This document shows positions 31,025 to 38,507 of a DNA stretch of 64,000 nt, piece after piece. The notes beneath the pieces were generated by a model, which was not told where the DNA came from, did not search any database, and saw only the letters and a program-made list of their open reading frames with translations. Origin of the DNA: Nocardiopsis dassonvillei_B (GTDB lineage: Bacteria; Actinomycetota; Actinomycetes; Streptosporangiales; Streptosporangiaceae). The position numbers were made by a program, and so were the translations under genes. How positions within the stretch are numbered: position 1 is the first letter of the stretch; every line of letters starts with the position of its first letter. Location of the stretch: contig NZ_OZ186815.1 of assembly GCF_964273065.1 (NCBI RefSeq), forward strand, positions 3,906,001 through 3,970,000, given 5' to 3'.

Positions 31025-33811
31025 GTGAACCCCGGAGTCTTCTTCCGCCTTCTCGGGCCGCTCCAGGTCGAGACCGCTTCCGGGCACGTTCGGATCCCCC
31101 CGGGCCGCCAGCAGGTCATCCTCTGCGCACTCCTGCTGGAGGCGGGGCGGACCGTTTCCACGGACCACCTCGTCGACGTGACCTGGGACTGCGATCCCCC
31201 CGACACGGCCCGCACCCAGGTGCAGATCTGCGTTTCGCGGCTGCGCAAGAGCCTGGCCCCCACCGGTGTCCCCCTGCTCACCTCCCCGCCGGGCTACCTG
31301 CTGCGGGTGGAGCCGGAGCACGTCGACGTCCACCTCGGCGCCATCCTCGCCGAGCGGGCCGAGGAGGCCGCCGCCCGGGGCCGCCACGAGGAGGCGGTCG
31401 ACCTGCTGCGCCGGGCCGCGGGCCTGTGGCGGGGGCCGTCGCTGGGGGGCCTGTCCGGCCGCCTGCTGGCCTCCCGGGCCGCCGGCCTGGAGGAGGAGCG
31501 CACCTCCCTCGTCGAGACGTATCTGGACCTGGAGCTGGAACTGGGCCGCCACGACCTGGTCGCCGGGGAGATCGACGACCTCGTCCGGCGCCACCCCCTG
31601 CGGGAGCGCCTGCGCGGTCAGCTCATGCTCGCCCTCCACCGCTCCGGCCGCCGGGCCGAGGCCCTGCGGGTCTACCGGCAGGGCCGGGAGCTGAGCATGG
31701 GGGAGCTGGGCCGCGAGCCCGGCCGGGAGCTGCGCGACCTGGAGGCCGCCGTCCTGGCCGGGACGGTGCCGTCCGCGCGCGCCCCCGAGCCCTCCTCGCC
31801 GGCCGTCCCCGCCGCCCCGCGGCCCGGCCCCGGCGCACCCTGCCCCCGCCAGCTCCCCGCCGACACCGCGGACTTCGCCGGCCGCGGGGAGGAGGCCGCC
31901 TCCCTGGAGGCCGCTCTCGCCCGACCGGTCCGCCGCGGTGACCCGGCCGCGGTCTGCGCCGTCGTCGGGCTCCCCGGCGTCGGCAAGAGCTCCCTGGCCG
32001 TCCACGTCGCCCACCGGCTGGCCCGGTCCCGCTTCCCCGACGGGCAGCTCTACTGCGACCTGCGCGGCGGGAGCGGGGCACCGCTGGACCCCTCCGAGGT
32101 GCTCGCCCGCTTCCTGCGCGCCCTCGGCGTCCCCGACGGGAGACTGCCCGGACCGCGCGCCGAACGCGCCCGGATGTACCGCGACCTGCTCGCGCGCCGG
32201 CGGGTCCTGGTGCTCCTGGACGACGCCACCGACGAGCGGCAGGTCGCCGACCTGCTGCCCCCCGGGCCCGGCTGCGCAGCGATCGTCACGGGCCGCTCCG
32301 GCCTGGCCGGGATCCCCGGGGCCGGCCTGGTCGAACTCGACGTGCTCCCCCGGGACCAGGCCCTGGAACTGCTGCGCCGGGTGGTCGGACCCGAGCGCGT
32401 GGACGCCGACCCCGCGGCCGCCGGCGCGCTGCTGCGCACCACGGGACGGCTGCCCCTGGCGCTGCGGATCCTCGCGGCCCGGCTGGTCGCGCGGCCGCAC
32501 TGGTCCCTGGCGTCCATGGTCGCCCGGCTCGACGACGAAAGGCACCGCCTCGACCAGCTCTCCCACGGCGGGCTCACCGTGCGCGACGGGCTGGCGCCGG
32601 GCTACGACCGCCTGGCACCGGACGCCCGCCGGGCCCTGCGGCTGTTCGCGCTGACCGACGGCTCCGGCCAGCCCGGGTGGACCGCCGGGGCGCTGCTGGG
32701 CGACCGCGGCCCCCGGCCCGGCGAGCTCCTGGCCGCCCTCGTCGACGCCCGGATGCTCGACACCGACGGCACCGACGCCGCGGGCGGCGCCCGCTACCGC
32801 TTGCACGACGTCGTCCGCCTGTTCGCCCGCGAGCGCCTGGCGGACGAGGAGCCCGAGCGGGAGCGCCGGGAGGCGGCCGCCCGGCTGGTCGGCGGTTGGC
32901 TCGCCCTGACGGAGGAGGCGGACCGGCGCGTCCGGGGCGGCTCCGGGCCCGTCTCCGCCCGCTGCGGCGGCGCCCTCCGCTGGGACCCGCCCCGGCCCCT
33001 GAGCGAGGCCGCCCTGCGCGATCCGGCGGCCTGGCTGGAGACGGAGCACGCCCTGCTGGGCGCGGCCGTGGGGCTGGCCGCGGACCACGGCCTCGGCGAG
33101 CTGTGCTGGAACCTGGCCCTGGCCCTGGCCCCCCTGTTCCACCGGAGCGGGCGCCTGGAGGAGTGGGGGCGGGTCAACGAACGCGCCGCGGCCGCGGCGC
33201 GTGCAGCCGGGGACCGCCGCGGCACGGCCGTGATCGCCTATTCCGACGGTTCCCTGCACCTGGCCCGGCGGCGGTTCGGCGACGCCCGCACGGCCCTGGG
33301 CGGGGCGGTGGCGGTGTTCGACGAGCTGGGAGACGTGTCCGGCCGCGCGTGGTGCACCTGGCAGCTGGCCCGGCTGGAGCGGGCCGCCGGGCGCCGCGAG
33401 CGGGCCCTGGAGCTGTGCGTGCGGGCCCTGCGCGACTTCGAGGCGGTCGGCGAACCGGCCGGGGTCGGCCGCGTCCTCACGCTCAGCGGGCACCTGCGCA
33501 CGGTCACCGGTGCCTTCGCCGCGGGCGAGGCGGACCTGGCCAGGGTGCTCGCGCTGTACGAGCGGACCGGGGACCTGCGCGGCCGGGCCCCGGCACTGCG
33601 CCGGATGGGGTGGGCCGCGCAGGCGCGGGGCGACGACGCGCGGGCGCTGCGCCTGTTCACCGAGGCGCTGGAACTGGTGCGCGATCCGCTCGACCCCGCC
33701 GGCGAGGAGGGCCTGCTGCGCGACCTGGCCCGGGTGAACGACCGGCTGGGCCGCCCGGGCGGGAGGGCCGCGCCGCGGCGCCCGCGCATCGGCCCGGTGT
33801 CCGGACCCTAG
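31025..33811 (+). CDS. AfsR-like SARP regulator with NB-ARC and TPR domains (SARP 1)
   Basis: A 928-residue protein from GTG 31025, with GGGAGG upstream. Domains in order: OmpR-type winged helix (about 5-95, RLLGPLQVETASGHVRIPPG and TQVQICVSRLRKSL), BTAD activation domain (about 100-245, ending LGREPGRELRDLEAAVLAG), NB-ARC ATPase (Walker A GLPGVGKSS at about 314-322, then VLVLLDDATDERQVADLLPP), and TPR-like repeats (about 690-900). AfsR-type proteins activate secondary-metabolism clusters in response to nucleotide or phosphorylation signals. It heads a group of SARP-box-bearing genes up to 42 kb. Confidence 0.93.
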   Translation: MNPGVFFRLLGPLQVETASGHVRIPPGRQQVILCALLLEAGRTVSTDHLVDVTWDCDPPDTARTQVQICVSRLRKSLAPTGVPLLTSPPGYLLRVEPEHVDVHLGAILAERAEEAAARGRHEEAVDLLRRAAGLWRGPSLGGLSGRLLASRAAGLEEERTSLVETYLDLELELGRHDLVAGEIDDLVRRHPLRERLRGQLMLALHRSGRRAEALRVYRQGRELSMGELGREPGRELRDLEAAVLAGTVPSARAPEPSSPAVPAAPRPGPGAPCPRQLPADTADFAGRGEEAASLEAALARPVRRGDPAAVCAVVGLPGVGKSSLAVHVAHRLARSRFPDGQLYCDLRGGSGAPLDPSEVLARFLRALGVPDGRLPGPRAERARMYRDLLARRRVLVLLDDATDERQVADLLPPGPGCAAIVTGRSGLAGIPGAGLVELDVLPRDQALELLRRVVGPERVDADPAAAGALLRTTGRLPLALRILAARLVARPHWSLASMVARLDDERHRLDQLSHGGLTVRDGLAPGYDRLAPDARRALRLFALTDGSGQPGWTAGALLGDRGPRPGELLAALVDARMLDTDGTDAAGGARYRLHDVVRLFARERLADEEPERERREAAARLVGGWLALTEEADRRVRGGSGPVSARCGGALRWDPPRPLSEAALRDPAAWLETEHALLGAAVGLAADHGLGELCWNLALALAPLFHRSGRLEEWGRVNERAAAAARAAGDRRGTAVIAYSDGSLHLARRRFGDARTALGGAVAVFDELGDVSGRAWCTWQLARLERAAGRRERALELCVRALRDFEAVGEPAGVGRVLTLSGHLRTVTGAFAAGEADLARVLALYERTGDLRGRAPALRRMGWAAQARGDDARALRLFTEALELVRDPLDPAGEEGLLRDLARVNDRLGRPGGRAAPRRPRIGPVSGP

Positions 33812-33860
33812 GAGGAGGGGCGCCGGTGCGGGGGAGGATCCCCCGGAGCCACCTGGCCGG

Positions 33861-34241
33861 TCACCGCGGGGTGCGCCGCCAGGAGGCGATCAGGCCGTGC
33901 TCGGACAGGGTGAACGCGTCCGAGTACGCCAGCGTGAGCATGCGGGACGTCTCGGTGAAGGACCCCTCGGCGACCACGCCCTCTCCGCTGACGCGCAGCA
34001 GGTCCACCCGGTGCAGGCCGTGTCCGGCCAGGTGCTCGCGCAGGGCCGACTCGACCCGGGACCGGCCCCGGACGCCCGGGAGGCCGGGCAGGCGCAGGAG
34101 GGCGCACTCGTCCAGGAGGGAGGCGCAGCCGTCGAGGTCGGCCCGGTCGACGTAGTCGTAGAGCAGGAGCACGTGCTCGGCGCCGGCCCGCGCCACCCGC
34201 TCGCTGCGTCCGGGGGTGTTGTTCTCCGGCCCGCGGGTCAT
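33861..34241 (-). CDS. SnoaL/NTF2-like small protein
   Basis: A 126-residue protein from ATG 34241. VLLLYDYVDRADLDGCASLLDECA is the helix that opens NTF2/SnoaL-like folds, and the beta-rich rest (GEGVVAEGSFTETSRMLTLAYSD) fits the family. Members are small cyclases, hydroxylase partners or binding proteins. Its upstream region carries three 11-bp-spaced GATA-like heptamers (34354..34376), so it is probably a target of one of the local SARP regulators. Confidence 0.7.
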   Translation of the reverse strand: MTRGPENNTPGRSERVARAGAEHVLLLYDYVDRADLDGCASLLDECALLRLPGLPGVRGRSRVESALREHLAGHGLHRVDLLRVSGEGVVAEGSFTETSRMLTLAYSDAFTLSEHGLIASWRRTPR

Positions 34242-34353
34242 CCGACACCTCCTCCTCCGGGCGGGGGCGGCACGCCGCGGGCGGCCGGGCGGTGCGCACG
34301 GGGTCCCCCGGGTGCCCGTGGTACGGGGTTCACGCTAGGAAAGCCCCCTGTCG

Positions 34354-34376
34354 CGGTCCTATCCCCGTGCTATCCC
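34354..34376 (-). promoter_or_regulatory. SARP box: heptamer direct repeats, 11-bp period
   Basis: On the minus strand GGATAGC, GGATAGG and CGACAGG follow each other with 4-base spacers. This is the classical SARP operator layout. It lies about 110 bases upstream of the SnoaL-like gene and in front of SARP 2. Confidence 0.7.
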
Positions 34377-34560
34377 GGATCCCCCGCCGCGCGGCCCGGT
34401 AGCCGATAAATCACCTAACGTGATATTCGCAGTTCCATTAGCGCGATCCCCTGCCATCCGGTTTCGGGTCTGAGTTCCAGCGTGGAGGATGTGAGAATAA
34501 GGAGGTCCCGGCGCCGGTTTTCGTCGAAATAAAGTTCGCTTCTGTTCGCAATGCGTGTGA

Positions 34561-34566
34561 TATAAC
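34561..34566 (+). promoter_or_regulatory. candidate -10 element of SARP 2 (TATAAC, extended TGA)
   Basis: TGATATAAC lies in an AT-richer stretch 38-50 bases upstream of the candidate starts of the SARP gene. No good -35 is visible at the normal distance, so it may be activator-dependent. Confidence 0.45.
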
Positions 34567-34615
34567 TCCTTTTCGGGGGTTGTTCCTGCTCAATTTCGGA
34601 ACGATGGGGAGCTGT

Positions 34616-37471
34616 GTGATCACGCCACACGAAGAGTCCGGAAGCGACGGGGTAATGGCCTTCCGCGTGCTCGGCCCCATCGAAGTACGGGGCGCGGGCG
34701 GCGCGGTCCGGGTCCCCGTCGGCCGCCAGCAGACCGTCCTGGGCATCCTGCTCCTGGAACTGGGCCGCGTCGTCTCCACCGACCAGATCGTGGACATCCT
34801 CTGGGAGCACAGCCCGCCCGAGACCGTCCGCACCCAGGTGCAGATCTGCGTCTCCCGCCTGCGGACCCTGCTCAAGCAGACCGGCGCCGTCATCGAGACC
34901 CGGGCCCCCGGCTACGTCCTCAACGCCGACCCCGCGACCGTGGACGCGCACGTCTTCCGCGCCCGGGTCCGCGAGGCGACCGCCCTGTCCCAGCAGGACC
35001 GGACCGAGGAGGCCGCCGCCCTGCTGCGCTCCGCGGTCGGACTCTGGCGCGGCCCTGTGTTCGGCGGTGTCGGCGCCGAGGCCCTGCGGGCCCGGGCCAC
35101 CCACCTCGACGAGGAGCGCATGGCCGCCGTCGAGGCCTACCTGTCCATCGAACTCGGACTGGGGCGGCACCAGCGCCTCATCGGGGAGATCAACGGGCTG
35201 GTCGAGCAGCACCCGCTGCGTGAGGGGCTGCGCGCCCAGCTGATGCTCGCGCTGTACCGGTCCGGCCGCCAGGTCGAGGCGCTGGAGGTCTACCGGCGCG
35301 GCCGCGACCTGCTCATCGAGGAGCTGGGCCTGGAGCCCGGCGCCGAACTGCGCGAACTGGAACGTGCCATCCTCGCCGGGGACCCCGACCTGGAGCACGT
35401 CCCCGCCCAGGGGCCGGCCCGGGCCGAGGGCGGCGCGCCCGCCACCGCGTTCGGCGGCGGGGTCACACCCTTCCAGCTGCCCTCCGACACCGTCGACTTC
35501 GTCGGCCGCCGCGACCTCATCGAACGGGTCGAGGACGTCCTGTCCGGCTCCGGCTCCGGGACCCGGGTCGCCGTGCTCATGGGCCGGCCCGGGGTCGGCA
35601 AGAGCTCCACCGCGGTGCGGGTCGCCCACCGGCTGGGCCCCGAGCACTACCCCGACGGGCAGCTCTACTGCGACCTGCGCGCCACCCGGGAGGCCCCGCT
35701 GGACCCCGGCGAGGTCCTGGGCCGCTTCCTGCGGGCGCTGGGCGTGCCCGGCCCCGCCGTCCCCGACGACGCGGACGAGCGCGCCGCCATGTACCGCGGC
35801 CTGCTGGCCACCCGCCGGGTCCTCGTCGTCCTGGACGACGCCGCCACCGAGTCCCAGCTGCTGCCGCTCATCCCGGCCGGTCCCGGCTGCGGGGTCCTCA
35901 TCACCTCCCGTGCCAACCTCACCGGCCTGCCCGGCGCGACCTTCCTCCAGCTCGAAACGCTCCCCGAGGAGGCCTCGCTGGAACTGCTGCGCCAGGTCCT
36001 GGGCGACGCCCGGGTCGACGCCGAGCCCGCGGCCGCCCACGCGCTCGTGGGCGCGGTGGGGCGGCTGCCCCTGGCGCTGCGCATCGTGTCGGCCCGCCTG
36101 GCCGCCCGCCGCCACTGGACGCTGTCCTCGATGGTGGACCGGCTGGCGGACGAGCGGCACCGCCTGGACGAGCTGGCCCACGGCGACATGACGGTGCGGG
36201 CGAGCCTGTCGCTGACCTACGACGGCCTGGAGGCCGGGACGGCCCGCGCCTTCGGGCTGCTCGGCCTGGTCGAAGGACCCACCATCCCCATGTGGTCGGC
36301 GGCGGCCCTGCTGGGCGACGACCGCCCCTTCCCCTCCGACATCGTCGAACCGCTGGTGGACGCCCACCTGCTCGACATCGTGGGCACCGACCCCTCGGGG
36401 GAACCGGTGTACCGCTTCCACGAGCTGGTGCGCGACTACGCGCGGGAGAGGTCGGCCGACACCGAGGACGACGCCTCCCGCGGAGCCGCCGCCGTCCGCC
36501 TCATGGGCGGCTGGCTCGCGCTGCTCGACGCCGCCAACGACGACCTCATGGGCGGGGAGTACCTGCGGGTCCGCGGCGGCGCCCCCCGGTGGTCGCCGCC
36601 CGCCCGGTACGTGGAGCGCGTCCTGGGCGACCCCTACGCCTGGTTCGAGGGCGAACGCGCCAACCTCCGCCACGTGGTGCTCCAGGCGGTCGAGCTCGGC
36701 ATGGACGAGCAGAGCTGGGACCTGCTGGTCGGCTTCTCGGTGTTCCTCACGCGGCGCGGCTACATGCAGGAGCTGGCCGAGCTCCACGACAGGGTCGAGC
36801 CGTTCGTGCGCGGACGCGGCAACCGGCTCGGCATGGCCTCCCTGTGGGCGACGGTCAGCGAGGCGCTGGGCCACCGCTACGACGGGCCGACCCGGGCGGC
36901 GCTGCTGGAGCGGGCCCTGGAGACCTACACCGAGCTCGGAGAGGTGCGGGGGCAGGCGATAGCGCGCCGGGCCCTGGCCACCCTGACCGCGGAGGCCGGT
37001 GACGAGAAGCGCGCGCTGAGCCTGTGCGAGGAGGCCCTGGAGGGTTTCACCGCCGTCGGGGACCTGGGCGGGCAGTGGCGCAGCCTGATGCTCACCGGCT
37101 ACCTGCGCGGCCGCGGCGGCGACGCCGACGGGGGGCGCGCGGACCTCGACCGGGCCCTGGAGCTGGCGGGGCGCACCGGGGACCCGAGGGCCAGCGCCCA
37201 GGTGCTGCGCCGGGCGGCCCAGCTCGACCTGCTGCGCGGGGACGCCGACCAGGGGATCGCGCGGCTGCGCGAGGTGCTGGCCGTCGTCGAGGAGATCGGG
37301 GACCTCGTCGGCCAGGCGATGGTGCTGCGCGACCTGGGGGCGGCCTGCGCGCGGGCCGGACGGACCGGGGAGGCGCGGGAGCTGCTGGCGCGGGCCGTGG
37401 CGGGGTTCGAGCAGCTCCACGACGAGAGGGAACGAGCCGAGGCGGCGTCCGTTCTGGCCGACCTCGGCTGA
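34616..37471 (+). CDS. AfsR-like SARP regulator with NB-ARC and TPR domains (SARP 2)
   Basis: A 951-residue protein. GTG 34616 was chosen because GGGGAG precedes it by four bases; ATG 34604 or 34655 are possible. The layout equals SARP 1: winged helix (FRVLGPIEVRGAGGAVRVPVG), BTAD to about residue 260, NB-ARC with Walker A GRPGVGKSS (about 323-331) and VLVVLDDAATESQLLPLIPAG, then TPR repeats (about 700-940). The two large SARPs share most motifs and appear to be paralogues 3.6 kb apart. SARP-type repeats occur before the neighbouring SnoaL, secreted-peptide and mini-SARP genes. Confidence 0.92.
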   Translation: MITPHEESGSDGVMAFRVLGPIEVRGAGGAVRVPVGRQQTVLGILLLELGRVVSTDQIVDILWEHSPPETVRTQVQICVSRLRTLLKQTGAVIETRAPGYVLNADPATVDAHVFRARVREATALSQQDRTEEAAALLRSAVGLWRGPVFGGVGAEALRARATHLDEERMAAVEAYLSIELGLGRHQRLIGEINGLVEQHPLREGLRAQLMLALYRSGRQVEALEVYRRGRDLLIEELGLEPGAELRELERAILAGDPDLEHVPAQGPARAEGGAPATAFGGGVTPFQLPSDTVDFVGRRDLIERVEDVLSGSGSGTRVAVLMGRPGVGKSSTAVRVAHRLGPEHYPDGQLYCDLRATREAPLDPGEVLGRFLRALGVPGPAVPDDADERAAMYRGLLATRRVLVVLDDAATESQLLPLIPAGPGCGVLITSRANLTGLPGATFLQLETLPEEASLELLRQVLGDARVDAEPAAAHALVGAVGRLPLALRIVSARLAARRHWTLSSMVDRLADERHRLDELAHGDMTVRASLSLTYDGLEAGTARAFGLLGLVEGPTIPMWSAAALLGDDRPFPSDIVEPLVDAHLLDIVGTDPSGEPVYRFHELVRDYARERSADTEDDASRGAAAVRLMGGWLALLDAANDDLMGGEYLRVRGGAPRWSPPARYVERVLGDPYAWFEGERANLRHVVLQAVELGMDEQSWDLLVGFSVFLTRRGYMQELAELHDRVEPFVRGRGNRLGMASLWATVSEALGHRYDGPTRAALLERALETYTELGEVRGQAIARRALATLTAEAGDEKRALSLCEEALEGFTAVGDLGGQWRSLMLTGYLRGRGGDADGGRADLDRALELAGRTGDPRASAQVLRRAAQLDLLRGDADQGIARLREVLAVVEEIGDLVGQAMVLRDLGAACARAGRTGEARELLARAVAGFEQLHDERERAEAASVLADLG

Positions 37472-37494
37472 CCGTTCTCCATCGTCGGTCCCCT

Positions 37495-37707
37495 CTACTT
37501 CTCCCAGCGGTCGCTCAGGACGCCCTCGAGGATCTCACCGGCGGGGCCCAGCTTCTCCCAGCGGTCCTCGAGGAGGGACCCGATCGCCTCGCCGGCGCGG
37601 CCCGGGACCTCGCCGACCCCCTGGGTGGTCGAGGCGAGGGCGGGGGAGGCGCCCAGGGACAGGGCGACGGCGGCGGCGAGAGCGAGGGAGAACTTGACGA
37701 TCCGCAT
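37495..37707 (-). CDS. small secreted peptide with repeated DRWEK motif
   Basis: A 70-residue protein from ATG 37707 with GGAGGT four bases upstream. Residues 1-25 are a Sec signal peptide (MRIVKFSLALAAAVALSLG, cleavage after ALA likely). The mature ~45 residues hold two related units, GSLLEDRWEK and GVLSDRWEK, separated by LGPAGEILE. It has no Cys and few Ser/Thr, so it is not a lanthipeptide precursor. Degenerate 11-bp-spaced heptamers precede it (37776..37796). A secreted signal or structural peptide of the SARP group is an inference. Confidence 0.8.
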   Translation of the reverse strand: MRIVKFSLALAAAVALSLGASPALASTTQGVGEVPGRAGEAIGSLLEDRWEKLGPAGEILEGVLSDRWEK

Positions 37708-37775
37708 GGTGACCTCCGTTTGTGTAGGCCCCGTCGTTCGGGGGATGCCCACATCCTGCACCGCATCGCCGCCGA

Positions 37776-37796
37776 AGGCTTATCACAGGACTATTC
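37776..37796 (-). promoter_or_regulatory. degenerate SARP-type repeats upstream of the secreted-peptide gene
   Basis: On the minus strand GAATAGT and TGATAAG are offset by 11 bases. A third unit at the next step is poor. TGATAAG closely resembles CGATAAG before mini-SARP B. Confidence 0.45.
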
Positions 37797-37820
37797 GCAC
37801 GATTGCACGGCGCTGACAGG

Positions 37821-37865
37821 GGCCTATCCCGGTCCGGGATAGGCCGCCGATAGCAGGTGGATGCC
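37821..37865 (+). promoter_or_regulatory. SARP box and 25-bp palindrome upstream of mini-SARP A
   Basis: Heptamers GGATAGG (37837), CGATAGC (37848) and GGATGCC (37859) are spaced exactly 11 bases apart, as in the three-unit box before mini-SARP B. Overlapping it, 37821..37845 is a perfect palindrome: GGCCTATCCCGG, a central T, then its reverse complement. The third heptamer covers the ATG at 37861, which supports the later start at 37951. Confidence 0.75.
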
Positions 37866-37950
37866 CTCCCTTCCGATGATCGTGGGGAACCGATCGCGGG
37901 AGGAGATCCCGGGGTATCGGACCGGGATCGCCTTGGACTGCGGAGCGGTG

Positions 37951-38499
37951 ATGAACGACGTCCCCATGCTTGAGACCCTGGGAGAGTGCCGTGTCGACGG
38001 GCGCCCCGTGCGGCACCGGCGGGCAGCCGAACTGGCGGCGGTCCTGCTCCTGTCCGACGGCGCGGCGCCCCGCGACTGGCTGTCCACCGTGCTGTTCGAG
38101 GGCGACCCCTCGCCGTCCAGCCTGCCCACGCTGGCCATGCGGGCGCGGCGGATCGGCCTGGACGTGCGGTACGAGCGCGAGATCGGTGCGTACCGTATCG
38201 GCGAGGGCGTCCGCTGCGACGTCGTCGAGTTCCTGTTCCTGCTGTCCCACGGCTACGTCGCCCAGGCGATGGAGTTCTACCGGGGCCCGTTCATGGTGCG
38301 CAGCCAGAGCCCCTTCGCCGTCCAGACCCGGGCCCACCTGGAGCAGCGCATCGTCGAGGCCGTCGTGGACAGCGGCGACGGGCGCCTGATGGCCGACGCG
38401 CTCCGGGTCGTGCGCGACCCGCGGATGCGGCGGACACTGGCGCGCGACGCGGGCGCGGCGATGGACCCGGGCCCGGCGGCCGCGGCGGTGATGGCGTAG
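37951..38499 (+). CDS. mini-SARP regulator A (winged helix plus truncated BTAD)
   Basis: A 182-residue protein from ATG 37951, with CGGAG seven bases upstream. It has a SARP-like winged helix (LGECRVDGRPVRHRRAAELAA; SSLPTLAMRARRIGLDVRYER) and only a short BTAD-like remainder ending in FYRGPFMVRSQSPFAVQTR. Normal SARPs are about 250-280 residues or longer. It is clearly paralogous to mini-SARP B (shared SLPTLAMRARR and GPF-x4-SQSPFA-x2-TR). The two flank the LanM-like gene. A 25-bp palindrome and a SARP box precede it. Confidence 0.75.
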   Translation: MNDVPMLETLGECRVDGRPVRHRRAAELAAVLLLSDGAAPRDWLSTVLFEGDPSPSSLPTLAMRARRIGLDVRYEREIGAYRIGEGVRCDVVEFLFLLSHGYVAQAMEFYRGPFMVRSQSPFAVQTRAHLEQRIVEAVVDSGDGRLMADALRVVRDPRMRRTLARDAGAAMDPGPAAAAVMA

Positions 38500-38507
38500 C
38501 GGACGCA

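Noticed and set aside
37495..37707. The 70-residue peptide as a lanthipeptide precursor for the LanM-like enzyme
   Set aside because: It has a Sec signal peptide, no Cys and hardly any Ser/Thr in its C-terminal half, so it cannot form lanthionine rings.
37861..37950. ATG 37861 as the start of mini-SARP A
   Set aside because: It lies inside the third SARP-type heptamer, has no ribosome site, and the extra 30 residues have no counterpart in mini-SARP B.
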